From an uncultured bacterium (GTDB lineage: Bacteria; Bacillota; Clostridia; Oscillospirales; Ruminococcaceae): a stretch of 13,215 bases of DNA. The position numbers and the translations under genes are program-made. Positions within the stretch are counted from its first letter, which is position 1; each line of letters opens with the position of its first letter. The notes beneath the pieces were generated by a model. The model was not told the origin of the DNA. It worked only from the letters and a program-made list of their open reading frames with translations, and searched no databases. Below are positions 1 through 7,161 of this stretch, one piece after another. The DNA lies in assembly GCA_905214345.1 (NCBI GenBank), contig CAJMLV010000059.1, forward strand, positions 1-13,215, read 5' to 3'.

Positions 1-1706
1 TGCAGGGTGGTACCGGCGGGCACCTGCAGGGAAACCGCCTCCCAACTGAACACGGTGGAATAGCCCAGTTCCCGGGTGTACAGGGTACTGCCGTCCGAAA
101 GGCTGACGGTGATGGAACCGCCTGTACTGACGCCGGGATACATCCACAACCAGGCGGTGTCGCTGCCCACGGTGACCGCCTGGGTTTTGGTGGCGTCGGT
201 GGCATCCAGCGGTGTCTGGGGTGCGGTCAGGCTGCCCAGATAGGTAAAACTGAGCACCGCCGTGGCAGCGGTGAGCCCCAGCATGGCCAGCACTTCCCGC
301 CGGGTCCAGCGGGGCTGGGTTTCCGGCACGGCAATGCTCTGGGCCGCTTTGGTGAAATGCAGGACCCGTCCGGACCGGTTCATCCGGCGGCCCAGGGGCG
401 AAATCAGGCCGTGGCGGCTCAACGACCAGGCGGTAAAGGCCAGCTGCAGGAAGGCAGCGGTTTCCACAAAGCCCACCAGCTGGGTGAAAAGCCGGCTGGT
501 GGCGGAGGTGAGCCACTCGTCTTCGGTGCCTACCTGGGTATAAACGGCGGCCAGATTCAGAAAACCGGTGAGGGACAGCCCGAAAGCCGCCCCGTACAGC
601 CGGATGTCGCCCCAGCGGGCGGCAGCCAGCAGCACCAGCAGCACGCCGGGCACCAGATACCGTTCATGCATGCAGTGGCCGAAGGTGAACACCCCCACCA
701 GGTAAAAACCTGCCAGCAGCAAAGGAGAAAACCGGCGTCTTTCCCGGGGGGCGCGGCGATCGGCCAGCCAGGCCGTCACCCCCAGCAGCACCATGGCGGC
801 CGTGACCAGAACAATGTTGACTACCCCCGCCATGCCCCAGGTGACGGGGCCCAGCAGAGAATCATCCAGCGGAGTCCAGTTACCGCCCAGCGCCGCAAAC
901 CAGTTGAAGGCGTTGACGGTGGCGTACAGGTAGCCGGAGGTGGTGGTGATGTACTTTTCGATGAGGGCGGGAATCAGCCGCACCGGACCGTAGAAGGGCA
1001 GCGCGGCAGCCAGCGGCACCGCCAAAGCCAATGCTGCACCGCCAAAAATACGGCCTACCGCCCGGCCAAGAGCCTTGCTTCCCTGCCCTATGGCATCGGC
1101 CAGCCCCAGCAGGAAGCACAGCGCCAGCACCGGCCCGGCCAACAGGGCCTGGGGTTTGATGGCCAGGGCCACGCCGTACAAAAAGGCCGCGGGCAGAAAG
1201 CGGCGGCGCTCCAGCAGCCAGAAGCAGAGCACCAGCGGCAGCGCAAAGGCGGCGTCCACCTGCTTCCAGATACCGGTGGCAAAGAGCATCAGCGGGCAGA
1301 AAGCGGTGAACAGCCCCATTCGCAGGGCCTGGGCCCGGTCGCCCACGCCCCGCAGTGCTTCCCGGTAGACCAGGGCGGCGATGGCGCAGTCGCACACAGA
1401 AGGTACCAGCGCCAGCAGGACCCGGCCCATGGCAGAGTCCCCCGCCAGGCCGAACAGGTTCCGCACCGCCGCCACCAGTGCCAGCACCGGCAGATAGCCG
1501 GGCGGGTAGTCGGCAAAATAACCTTCGCTGTAAAAGCCGGCGGGACCGTCCGAAAGCAGCTTTTCTCCCCAGGAGATAAAGCAGGACATATCATAGGTAT
1601 ACCCCGCAGTGGCGCCGGCCAGGATGAGCCGCAGCACAAAGGCCACGGCCAAAGCGGCCGGGAACCAGCTCCAGTCTTGTTTGTTTTGGATACGATCTTT
1701 GTACAT
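1..1706 (-). CDS. GT-C type membrane glycosyltransferase (Gpi18/PMT-like), C-terminal part cut by window edge
   Basis: The minus-strand frame starting at ATG 1706 stays open to base 3, giving about 568 residues with no stop, so the 3' end lies outside the window. Residues 15-35 form a first membrane helix, followed by an acidic loop residue (TYDMSCF, Asp39) and an FADYPPGYLPVL stretch. Later come KQVDAAFALPL, a KPQALL motif, many hydrophobic helices and CMHERYLVPG. This is the pattern of polyprenyl-phosphate-sugar dependent GT-C enzymes, which move a sugar onto an acceptor outside the membrane; the acceptor is unknown. After about residue 460 a last helix near TRREVLAMLGL leads into a Thr/Ser-rich stretch rich in beta-type residues, probably an extracytoplasmic domain. 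The start is the first ATG after the cysS terminator, with GGGGAAAG about 8 bases ahead as a modest ribosome site. No promoter is visible in the 35 bases between terminator and start, so expression may depend on read-through. The family call is fairly sure; the substrate is not. Confidence 0.8.
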   Translation of the reverse strand, partial: MYKDRIQNKQDWSWFPAALAVAFVLRLILAGATAGYTYDMSCFISWGEKLLSDGPAGFYSEGYFADYPPGYLPVLALVAAVRNLFGLAGDSAMGRVLLALVPSVCDCAIAALVYREALRGVGDRAQALRMGLFTAFCPLMLFATGIWKQVDAAFALPLVLCFWLLERRRFLPAAFLYGVALAIKPQALLAGPVLALCFLLGLADAIGQGSKALGRAVGRIFGGAALALAVPLAAALPFYGPVRLIPALIEKYITTTSGYLYATVNAFNWFAALGGNWTPLDDSLLGPVTWGMAGVVNIVLVTAAMVLLGVTAWLADRRAPRERRRFSPLLLAGFYLVGVFTFGHCMHERYLVPGVLLVLLAAARWGDIRLYGAAFGLSLTGFLNLAAVYTQVGTEDEWLTSATSRLFTQLVGFVETAAFLQLAFTAWSLSRHGLISPLGRRMNRSGRVLHFTKAAQSIAVPETQPRWTRREVLAMLGLTAATAVLSFTYLGSLTAPQTPLDATDATKTQAVTVGSDTAWLWMYPGVSTGGSITVSLSDGSTLYTRELGYSTVFSWEAVSLQVPAGTTL

Positions 1707-1743
1707 ATAAGGTCTTTCCCCGTTGCAAAAAACAGCCGGACAC

Positions 1744-1800
1744 AAAAATCAGGAATGAGCCGCGACGCACGGCGCATCCGTGGTGCCCATTCCTGTTTTT
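1744..1800 (-). terminator. Intrinsic terminator after cysS
   Basis: The arms CAGGAATG (1750-1757) and CATTCCTG (1788-1795) pair perfectly. The enclosed bases hold a second small stem (CACGG/CCGTG on the minus strand). Reading the minus strand, the hairpin is followed by ATTTTTG. It is preceded by an A-tract, so it also has a T-run (1796-1800) on the plus strand and could work both ways. It lies just beyond the cysS stop. Confidence 0.85.
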
Positions 1801-1809
1801 GTTTCCTGA

Positions 1810-3204
1810 TTACAGCTTGCTGATCTGCGGGCCCTGGGCGGTGTCGGCCACGCTCCAGCCCATCTCGGTGAGCTGAGCGCGGATGGCATCGGCGCGGGCA
1901 AAATCCTTGGCCTTCTTGGCGGCGGTACGCTCCTCCACCAGGTCGAGAACTTCCTGAGGAACTGCTGAGGTCTTGCGGTTGTACACCAGACCCAGCACAC
2001 CGGTGAGCTCATCGAACATGTCGGCGGCAGCCTGCAGGCTGGCCTTGTCCGCGGCATCGGACAGGGTGTTGATTTCCTTGACGAACTCGAAGATGGCTGC
2101 CAGGGCATCGGGGGTGTTCAGGTCATCGTCCATGGCGGTGATGAACTTTTCCTTGGCGGCATTGGCCTTCTCCACCAGGGTGGTATCGGTGCCGTGAGCA
2201 TGCTCGATGGCAAAGTCCAGATTGTCGCGGCAGGTGTAGAGGCGTTCCAGAGAGCTCTTGCAGCTCTCGATGAGCTCCACGGTATAGTTCAGCGGCATGC
2301 GGTAGCCGGCGGTGAGCATGAAATAGCGGATGGGCTCATAGCCGTACTTGTCGGCGATCTCCCGCACGGTGAAGAAGTTGTTGGCGCTCTTGGACATCTT
2401 CTGGTTATTGATGTTCAAGAAGCCGTTGTGCATCCAGTAGCGGCTGAAGGTGCAGCCGTTGGCGCACTCCGACTGAGCGATCTCGTTCTCATGATGGGGG
2501 AAGATCAGGTCCTGGCCGCCGCAGTGCAGGTCGATGGTGTTGCCCAGATGCTTGCGGGCCATGGCGCTGCACTCGATGTGCCAGCCGGGACGGCCGTGGC
2601 CCCAGGGGCTGTTCCAGTAGGGTTCGCCGGGCTTGGCGGCCTTCCAGACAGCGAAATCCGCCGGGTCTTCCTTCAGGTCGTCGTCCATCTGGCTGCGCAG
2701 GGCGCGGTTGCCGCTTTCCAGGTCATCCAGATTCAGATGGCTCAGCTTGCCGTAACCGGGGTCGGACTTGACCCGGAAATACACGTCGCCGTTGCGGGCG
2801 GGGTAGGCATGGCCGGAAGCCACCAGATCCTTGACGATCTTGATGATCTCGCCGATATGCTCGGTGGCGCGGGGGCGCACGGTGGGTTCCATGACGTTCA
2901 GGCCCTCGGAGTCCTTGATGTACTCGGCCTCGAACTTGCGGGCCACCTCCTGCATGGAGACGCCCTCCTGCTGGCCCTTGGCGATGAGCTTGTCGTCAAT
3001 ATCGGTGATGTTGGAAACATAGTACACCTTGTTGCCGCGGTATTCCAGGTAACGGCGCAGGGTGTCAAAGACGATCATGGGGCGGGCGTTGCCCACATGG
3101 ATATAGTTGTAGACCGTGGGCCCGCAGACGTAGATGCGGTATTCCCCGGGGGTCTGGGGGATGAATTCTTCCTTCTGACGGGTCAGGGTATTAAAGATCT
3201 GCAT
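1810..3204 (-). CDS. cysS: Cysteinyl-tRNA synthetase
   Basis: Class I aminoacyl-tRNA synthetase that charges tRNA-Cys in the cytoplasm. The 464 residues match the usual family length (about 460). The N-terminus carries VCGPTVYNYIHVGNARP, with the zinc-binding Cys27 and the HIGH-type motif HVGN at 36-39. Further on come WHIECSAMA and FPHHENEIAQSE, which supply the other zinc ligands, and then the KMSKS loop (QKMSKSANN, near residue 270). The C-terminal helical domain ends DTAQGPQISKL. ATG 3204 is supported by AAAGGAAG a few bases upstream. The gene has its own promoter (TTGCGC, 17 bases, TATAAT at 3252-3257) and a terminator at 1744-1800, so it probably forms a single-gene unit with possible read-through into the glycosyltransferase. 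Nothing looks broken. Confidence 0.98.
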   Translation of the reverse strand: MQIFNTLTRQKEEFIPQTPGEYRIYVCGPTVYNYIHVGNARPMIVFDTLRRYLEYRGNKVYYVSNITDIDDKLIAKGQQEGVSMQEVARKFEAEYIKDSEGLNVMEPTVRPRATEHIGEIIKIVKDLVASGHAYPARNGDVYFRVKSDPGYGKLSHLNLDDLESGNRALRSQMDDDLKEDPADFAVWKAAKPGEPYWNSPWGHGRPGWHIECSAMARKHLGNTIDLHCGGQDLIFPHHENEIAQSECANGCTFSRYWMHNGFLNINNQKMSKSANNFFTVREIADKYGYEPIRYFMLTAGYRMPLNYTVELIESCKSSLERLYTCRDNLDFAIEHAHGTDTTLVEKANAAKEKFITAMDDDLNTPDALAAIFEFVKEINTLSDAADKASLQAAADMFDELTGVLGLVYNRKTSAVPQEVLDLVEERTAAKKAKDFARADAIRAQLTEMGWSVADTAQGPQISKL

Positions 3205-3251
3205 AACGGAGCTTCCTTTCCGGGAAAGTTTGAGGATCTTCCTGCTGTATC

Positions 3252-3280
3252 ATTATAGCCCCGCCGCCGCAGCGGCGCAA
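3252..3280 (-). promoter_or_regulatory. Sigma-A type promoter of cysS
   Basis: On the minus strand TTGCGC (3275-3280) lies exactly 17 bases from a perfect TATAAT (3252-3257). About 47 bases separate the -10 from the cysS start. The -35 and spacer lie inside the GC-rich hairpin that follows pgsA. Confidence 0.75.
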
Positions 3281-3292
3281 GGGCCAAGGGGC
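3258..3292 (-). other. GC-rich hairpin directly after pgsA stop
   Basis: Immediately after the pgsA TAA, GCCCC (3288-3292) can pair with GGGGC (3258-3262), and the enclosed sequence holds a GCCGC/GCGGC inner stem. No U-tract follows; the next bases are TATAATG, the cysS -10. It may slow or end pgsA transcription or protect its 3' end, but it is not a classic intrinsic terminator. Confidence 0.5.
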
Positions 3293-3868
3293 TTATTTTG
3301 CCTGCATGAAACAGCTGCGGTTCTGCCACAGGTAGATACCGCCGGAGAGCACCGTGACCGCCGCCACCAGCCAGCACAGCACCTGGGTGATGATGCCGAA
3401 AGCCATGATGTCGGTGGAACCCATGAAGGGAGGCACAAAGTAATAGAACAGCACGGTGACCATCTGCAGCACCGTCTTGACCTTGCCCCACATGTTGGCG
3501 GCAATGACGGTGCCGGAACCGGCGGCGATCATCCGCACACCGGCCACCGCAAATTCGCGGAACATGATGATGGCCAGCACCACAGGGGAGCACAGTCCAT
3601 CCACCAGCATGTAGATAAAAGCGGCGGTGGTGAGCATCTTGTCCGCCAGGGGGTCCATGAACTTGCCGAAGTCGGTGACCAGGTTATCCCGGCGGGCCAG
3701 GTAGCCGTCCAGGAAGTCGGTGAAGCTGGCCACCGCAAAGATGATGCCCGCCACCAGATGGGCGGTGGGGTTGTACTCGGCGGTGCCGATACGGCTGAAT
3801 GCCGCAAACACCATGAACACGGGAACCAGAACTGCGCGCATCAGGGTCAGTTTGTTGGGCAGATTCAT
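3293..3868 (-). CDS. pgsA: CDP-diacylglycerol--glycerol-3-phosphate 3-phosphatidyltransferase
   Basis: Makes phosphatidylglycerol phosphate from CDP-diacylglycerol and glycerol-3-phosphate at the cytoplasmic membrane, the first committed step toward phosphatidylglycerol and cardiolipin. At 191 residues it is of usual size. The CDP-alcohol phosphotransferase signature is complete: Asp54-Gly55, Ala58-Arg59, Gly68, Asp72 and Asp76 (in DGYLAR and GKFMDPLAD). Several hydrophobic helices surround it, and the N-terminus MNLPNKLTLMR is typical of PgsA. The start lies only three bases after the rimO stop, and the ribosome site GAGGAGG is embedded in the codons for the last glutamates of RimO, so the two genes are very likely translated from one message. 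Confidence 0.96.
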   Translation of the reverse strand: MNLPNKLTLMRAVLVPVFMVFAAFSRIGTAEYNPTAHLVAGIIFAVASFTDFLDGYLARRDNLVTDFGKFMDPLADKMLTTAAFIYMLVDGLCSPVVLAIIMFREFAVAGVRMIAAGSGTVIAANMWGKVKTVLQMVTVLFYYFVPPFMGSTDIMAFGIITQVLCWLVAAVTVLSGGIYLWQNRSCFMQAK

Positions 3869-3871
3869 GAT

Positions 3872-5215
3872 TTATTCCTCCTCGGTTTCCACATAGCCGT
3901 ACAGGTCGTAGGTGTCGCTGTCGGTGATGGTGACACGATAGAATTCGCCGGGGGTCAGGGGGGTGTCGGCGGGGGTCAGCACATTGCCGTCGATCTCGGG
4001 GCAGTCGGCTTTGGTGCGCAGCAGGTACATGCCGGTCTCATCGTCCACACCGTCGCAGATACACTCCAGGGTCTTGCCCACCTTGGCAGCCATGGCGGCG
4101 GCGCTGATGTCGGCCTGGATCTCCATGATATGCTCGGCCCGGCGCTGCTTGACCTCCTCGTCGATCTGACCGTCCATGGTGGCGGCGGGGGTGTTTTCCT
4201 CCGCCGAGTAGGCAAAGCAGCCCAGACGGTCGAACCGCACGGTCTTGACGAAGTCGCAGAGTTCGGCGTATTCTTCCTCGGTCTCGCCGGGGAAACCGGC
4301 GATGAGGGTGGTGCGCAGGGTCAGGTCGGGGATGGCCGCCCGCAGCCGGGCAATGGCGTCCTCGATCTCCTTGCGGCCGCCCCGGCGGTTCATGGCCTTG
4401 AGGACCCGGTCGTCGCAGTGCTGGATGGGCAGGTCCAGATAGGGCACCACCTTGGTGTTGCGCACCATAGCGGCGATAAATTCATCGGTGATGCGCTCAG
4501 GATAGGCGTACAGCACCCGGATCCAGTGGATGCCGTCGATCTCGTTCAGGCGGTCCAGCAGCTCACAGACAGCCCCCGGCTTGCCCCAGTCTTCGCCGTA
4601 GGCGGTGGGGTCCTGGGCCACCACGATGAGCTCCCGCACCCCTTCCCCGGCCAGCCAGCGGGCTTCGGCCACACAGTCCTCCAGCGGACGGCTGCGCAGC
4701 GGGCCGCGGATCATGGGGATGGCACAGTAGCGGCAGCGGTTGTTGCAGCCCTCGGCAATCTTTAAGTACGCATAATGGGAAGGGGTGGAGATGACCCGGG
4801 CGCCGCCCAGGGGCATGTCCGTCTTGGGGCCGTAGCTTTCCAGGCGGTCAGCACCGGCGGCGCAGACCCGCTCCACAATGGCAGGCAGGGCCGCATTGGA
4901 GCCGATGCCCACCACGGCATCCACCTCCGGCATTTCGGAGGCGATCTGCTGCTTGTACCGCTCGGCCAGGCAGCCGGTGACGATGACCTTCAGGTCAGGG
5001 TTCTGCTGCTTGTACTGGCAGGCCAGCAGGATGTTTTCGATGGCCTCTTCCTTGGCGGACTGGATGAACCCGCAAGTGTTGATGATGATGACATCCGCTT
5101 CGGCGGGGTCGGCCACAGTCTGGTGCCCGGCCTTGATGAGGGCGTGGCAGAACACGTCGGCGTCCACCTGGTTTTTGGGGCAGCCCAGCGAGATGATGGC
5201 AATGTTCTTGGTCAT
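3872..5215 (-). CDS. rimO: Ribosomal protein S12 methylthiotransferase
   Basis: Radical-SAM enzyme that adds a methylthio group to an aspartate of ribosomal protein S12. The N-terminal UPF0004 domain has Cys12, Cys48 and Cys82 (SLGCPKN, NTCGFI, VTGCLAERY) for one 4Fe-4S cluster. The radical-SAM motif is CNNRCRYC (Cys157, 161, 164), followed by AIPMIRGPLRSRP, a form that favours RimO over MiaB. A TRAM domain closes the C-terminus. I chose ATG 5215 (447 residues, MTKNIAIISLGCPKN) because AAAGGA (5223-5228) sits 7 bases upstream and the family begins here. A GTG at 5254, overlapping the recX stop, would add 13 unconserved residues. The gene follows recX after 35 bases and abuts pgsA. Confidence 0.95.
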   Translation of the reverse strand: MTKNIAIISLGCPKNQVDADVFCHALIKAGHQTVADPAEADVIIINTCGFIQSAKEEAIENILLACQYKQQNPDLKVIVTGCLAERYKQQIASEMPEVDAVVGIGSNAALPAIVERVCAAGADRLESYGPKTDMPLGGARVISTPSHYAYLKIAEGCNNRCRYCAIPMIRGPLRSRPLEDCVAEARWLAGEGVRELIVVAQDPTAYGEDWGKPGAVCELLDRLNEIDGIHWIRVLYAYPERITDEFIAAMVRNTKVVPYLDLPIQHCDDRVLKAMNRRGGRKEIEDAIARLRAAIPDLTLRTTLIAGFPGETEEEYAELCDFVKTVRFDRLGCFAYSAEENTPAATMDGQIDEEVKQRRAEHIMEIQADISAAAMAAKVGKTLECICDGVDDETGMYLLRTKADCPEIDGNVLTPADTPLTPGEFYRVTITDSDTYDLYGYVETEEE

Positions 5216-5222
5216 GGATGTT

Positions 5223-5228
5223 TCCTTT
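5223..5228 (-). promoter_or_regulatory. Ribosome binding site deciding the rimO start
   Basis: AAAGGA on the minus strand lies 7 bases before ATG 5215. The alternative upstream GTG at 5254 has no comparable site, so this supports the shorter RimO. Confidence 0.7.
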
Positions 5229-5250
5229 TGTTCATGTATTTGAGGGGGAC

Positions 5251-5868
5251 TCACTCGTCCCCGGCTTCCCGCAGAACGGTGCGGATGACCGAATGGGAGA
5301 ACCCCCGGCGGGCCAGGGCGGCGGCCACCTGGGGTTCCTTGCCCTGGGCCAGCTTGGAGGCATACTGCCGCTCCACCAGCGCCCGGGCGCTGGCCAGGTC
5401 GGGGTCTTCCTCCTCGTCCGCGCCCAGGTCCTCCACCACGGCAGCGGCCGTATCCCGGTCGATGCCTTTGGCGTTCAGGTCCATCAGGATCTCCCGGCGG
5501 CTCTTGCGCTTGCGCAGCAGTTCGGCGGCACGGCGGCGGGCAAAGCTTTCGTCGTTGAGCAGCCCCAGTTCCCCCGCCCGGGCCACCGCGGCGGCGGCGC
5601 TGTGGGGGTCGAACTTGCGGCAGAGTTTATCATACAGTTCCCCCGCCGCATGGTCCCGCAAAGCCAGCAGGTCCATGGCCTTGTCCAGGGCACGGCGGGT
5701 GTCGCTTTTCTTGCGCAGTTCCTCGATCTGCCAGGGTTCCAGCTCGTCGTCCTGGTGCAGGTCCGCATCCGCAAAGGTACCCGCATCCAGGGAAAAGGCG
5801 AACTCGCCGTCAAAAAACAGCGCGTATCGCCCTTTTTTTGTTTCAGATATCTGTGTCAGCTGCGGCAT
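5251..5868 (-). CDS. recX: Regulatory protein RecX
   Basis: Small helical protein that binds RecA filaments and tunes recombinase activity. At 205 residues it is of ordinary length. It has the RecX pattern of repeated three-helix modules: an N-terminal segment ending with RRALDKAMDLLALRDHAAGELYDKL, then GLLNDESFARRRAAELL with RKRKSRREILMDLNAKGI, then LARRGFSHSVIRTVL near the end. The start ATG 5868 shares one base with the recA stop (TGATG), and the gene uses the recA promoter, so RecX output is probably coupled to recA translation. Near the start, AAAAAAAGGGCG forms a homopolymer run at codons 11-13. The neighbours, recA upstream and rimO downstream, fit the assignment well. Confidence 0.93.
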   Translation of the reverse strand: MPQLTQISETKKGRYALFFDGEFAFSLDAGTFADADLHQDDELEPWQIEELRKKSDTRRALDKAMDLLALRDHAAGELYDKLCRKFDPHSAAAAVARAGELGLLNDESFARRRAAELLRKRKSRREILMDLNAKGIDRDTAAAVVEDLGADEEEDPDLASARALVERQYASKLAQGKEPQVAAALARRGFSHSVIRTVLREAGDE

Positions 5869-7034
5869 CAGTCATCGACCATGATGTCCAGGTCCACCTC
5901 GCTGCCGGTGGTCTTGGGGGCGGGGGCTGTTTCGGCGGCGGGGGCGGCGGCCACGGGGGTGGCTACCTTCTCAATGGGTTTGACGGTGCCCTTCTTGCCG
6001 GCGGCAATGAGGCGGTCGGCGTTCTCCCGCACCAGCTTTTCGATCTCATCGGCCACGGCGGGGTTGTCTTTCAGGAACTGCTTGGCGTTGTCACGGCCCT
6101 GGCCCAGGCGCACATCGCCGTAGTTGAACCAGGCACCGCTCTTCTGGACGATGCCCAGCTTGACGCCCAGGTCAATGATCTCGCCCACCTTGGAGATGCC
6201 TTCGCCGAACATGATGTCGAATTCCGCTTCCCGGAAGGGCGGGGCCACCTTGTTCTTGACGATCTTGGCGCGGGTACGGTTGCCGATAAAGGAACCGTTG
6301 GAGTCCTTCAGGCCTTCGATGCGGCGCACGTCGATACGCACGGAGGAGTAGTATTTCAGGGCACGGCCGCCGGTGGTGACTTCGGGGCTGCCGTAGATGA
6401 CGCCCACCTTCTCACGCAGCTGGTTGATGAAGATGCAGACGGTGTTGGTCTTGCCGATGATGCCGGTGAGTTTGCGCAGGGCCTGGCTCATCAGACGGGC
6501 CTGCAGACCCACATGGGAATCGCCCATCTCGCCTTCGATCTCGGCCTTGGGGACCATAGCGGCCACCGAGTCCACCACGATGGCGTCGATGGCGCCGGAA
6601 CGGACCAGGGCTTCGCAGATCTCCATGGCCTGCTCGCCGGTGTCCGGCTGGCTGACCAGCAGGCTGTCGATGTCCACACCCAGGGCGCGGGCATAGGTGG
6701 GGTCCAGGGCGTGTTCCACGTCGATGAAGGCCACTTCGCCGCCGGCGCGCTGGGCTTCGGCCAGCACCTGCAGGGCCAGAGTGGTCTTACCCGAAGATTC
6801 GGGGCCGTACACTTCCACAATACGGCCGCGGGGCACGCCGCCGATGCCCAGGGCCATATCCAGCCCCAGGCTGCCGGTGGAGATGGCGTCCACCTGCATG
6901 GTGATGTTGGCGCCCAGCTTCATGACGGCGCCCTTGCCGAACTGCTTTTCGATCTGGGCCAGCGCGGTTTCCAGCGCGGCCTTCTTATCCCCGGCCGGAG
7001 CCGCGGTGGTTTTGGTTTCTTTTTTGGCTGCCAT
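5868..7034 (-). CDS. recA: Recombinase RecA
   Basis: ATP-dependent strand-exchange protein and SOS co-protease. The 388-residue product has Walker A GPESSGKT at 77-84, AFIDVEHALDP, Walker B IVVDSVAAM near residues 151-159, and the conserved FINQLREKVGVIYGSPEVTTGG region that includes DNA-binding loop 2. The C-terminus is an Ala/Pro/Thr-rich linker leading to an acidic tail (VDLDIMVDD), as in many RecA proteins. The length is slightly above E. coli RecA because of a Lys/Ala-rich N-terminal extension of about 11 residues. No intein is present. ATG 7034 is preceded by AAGGAG at 7 bases. A promoter at 7090-7118 with a dyad over its -35 suggests damage-responsive repression. recX overlaps its stop. 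Confidence 0.99.
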   Translation of the reverse strand: MAAKKETKTTAAPAGDKKAALETALAQIEKQFGKGAVMKLGANITMQVDAISTGSLGLDMALGIGGVPRGRIVEVYGPESSGKTTLALQVLAEAQRAGGEVAFIDVEHALDPTYARALGVDIDSLLVSQPDTGEQAMEICEALVRSGAIDAIVVDSVAAMVPKAEIEGEMGDSHVGLQARLMSQALRKLTGIIGKTNTVCIFINQLREKVGVIYGSPEVTTGGRALKYYSSVRIDVRRIEGLKDSNGSFIGNRTRAKIVKNKVAPPFREAEFDIMFGEGISKVGEIIDLGVKLGIVQKSGAWFNYGDVRLGQGRDNAKQFLKDNPAVADEIEKLVRENADRLIAAGKKGTVKPIEKVATPVAAAPAAETAPAPKTTGSEVDLDIMVDD

Positions 7035-7089
7035 TGCTCTTCTCCTTCAGGGCCTTTTCCAGGCTCCCCTATGATTTTCGTATGCTCCT

Positions 7090-7118
7090 ATTATAACCGC
7101 TTGCCCCGCAAATTACAA
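7090..7118 (-). promoter_or_regulatory. Sigma-A type promoter of recA
   Basis: On the minus strand TTGTAA (7113-7118), 17 bases, then a perfect TATAAT (7090-7095). The transcript start would be near 7083, leaving a leader of roughly 50 bases before the AAGGAG site and ATG. Confidence 0.8.
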
Positions 7119-7129
7119 CTATTTGTTGT
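7115..7129 (-). promoter_or_regulatory. Inverted repeat over the recA -35, putative SOS operator
   Basis: ACAAC-AAATA-GTTGT is a perfect 5-base dyad with a 5-base centre, sharing four bases with the -35 hexamer. Its position is right for a repressor such as LexA. It is not the classic Gram-positive LexA box (CGAAC-N4-GTTCG), so the protein that binds is inferred only. Confidence 0.45.
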
Positions 7130-7161
7130 GTTTTTGTGGGCCGTTTTATGGGTCTTTCAGC

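Noticed and set aside
880..1777. Two minus-strand frames (880-1395 and 1289-1777) in the glycosyltransferase region
   Set aside because: They are Arg/Cys/Trp-rich shadows in other frames. The frame from 1706 gives a coherent multi-pass membrane protein instead.
357..1823. Long open plus-strand frame of 488 codons
   Set aside because: It lies opposite the glycosyltransferase and the end of cysS, is rich in Gln/His/Gly/Pro and matches no family; a by-product of high GC on the antisense strand.
3230..4765. Plus-strand frame of 511 codons opposite pgsA and rimO
   Set aside because: Gly/His/Gln-rich translation without motifs, fully antisense to two well-supported genes.
5216..5254. GTG start for rimO at 5254 overlapping the recX stop
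   Set aside because: It adds 13 unconserved residues and has no good ribosome site, while ATG 5215 has AAAGGA at 7 bases.
7096..7161. Terminator between prmC and recA
   Set aside because: No stem with a following U-tract could be found; only the recA promoter and its dyad are supported here.
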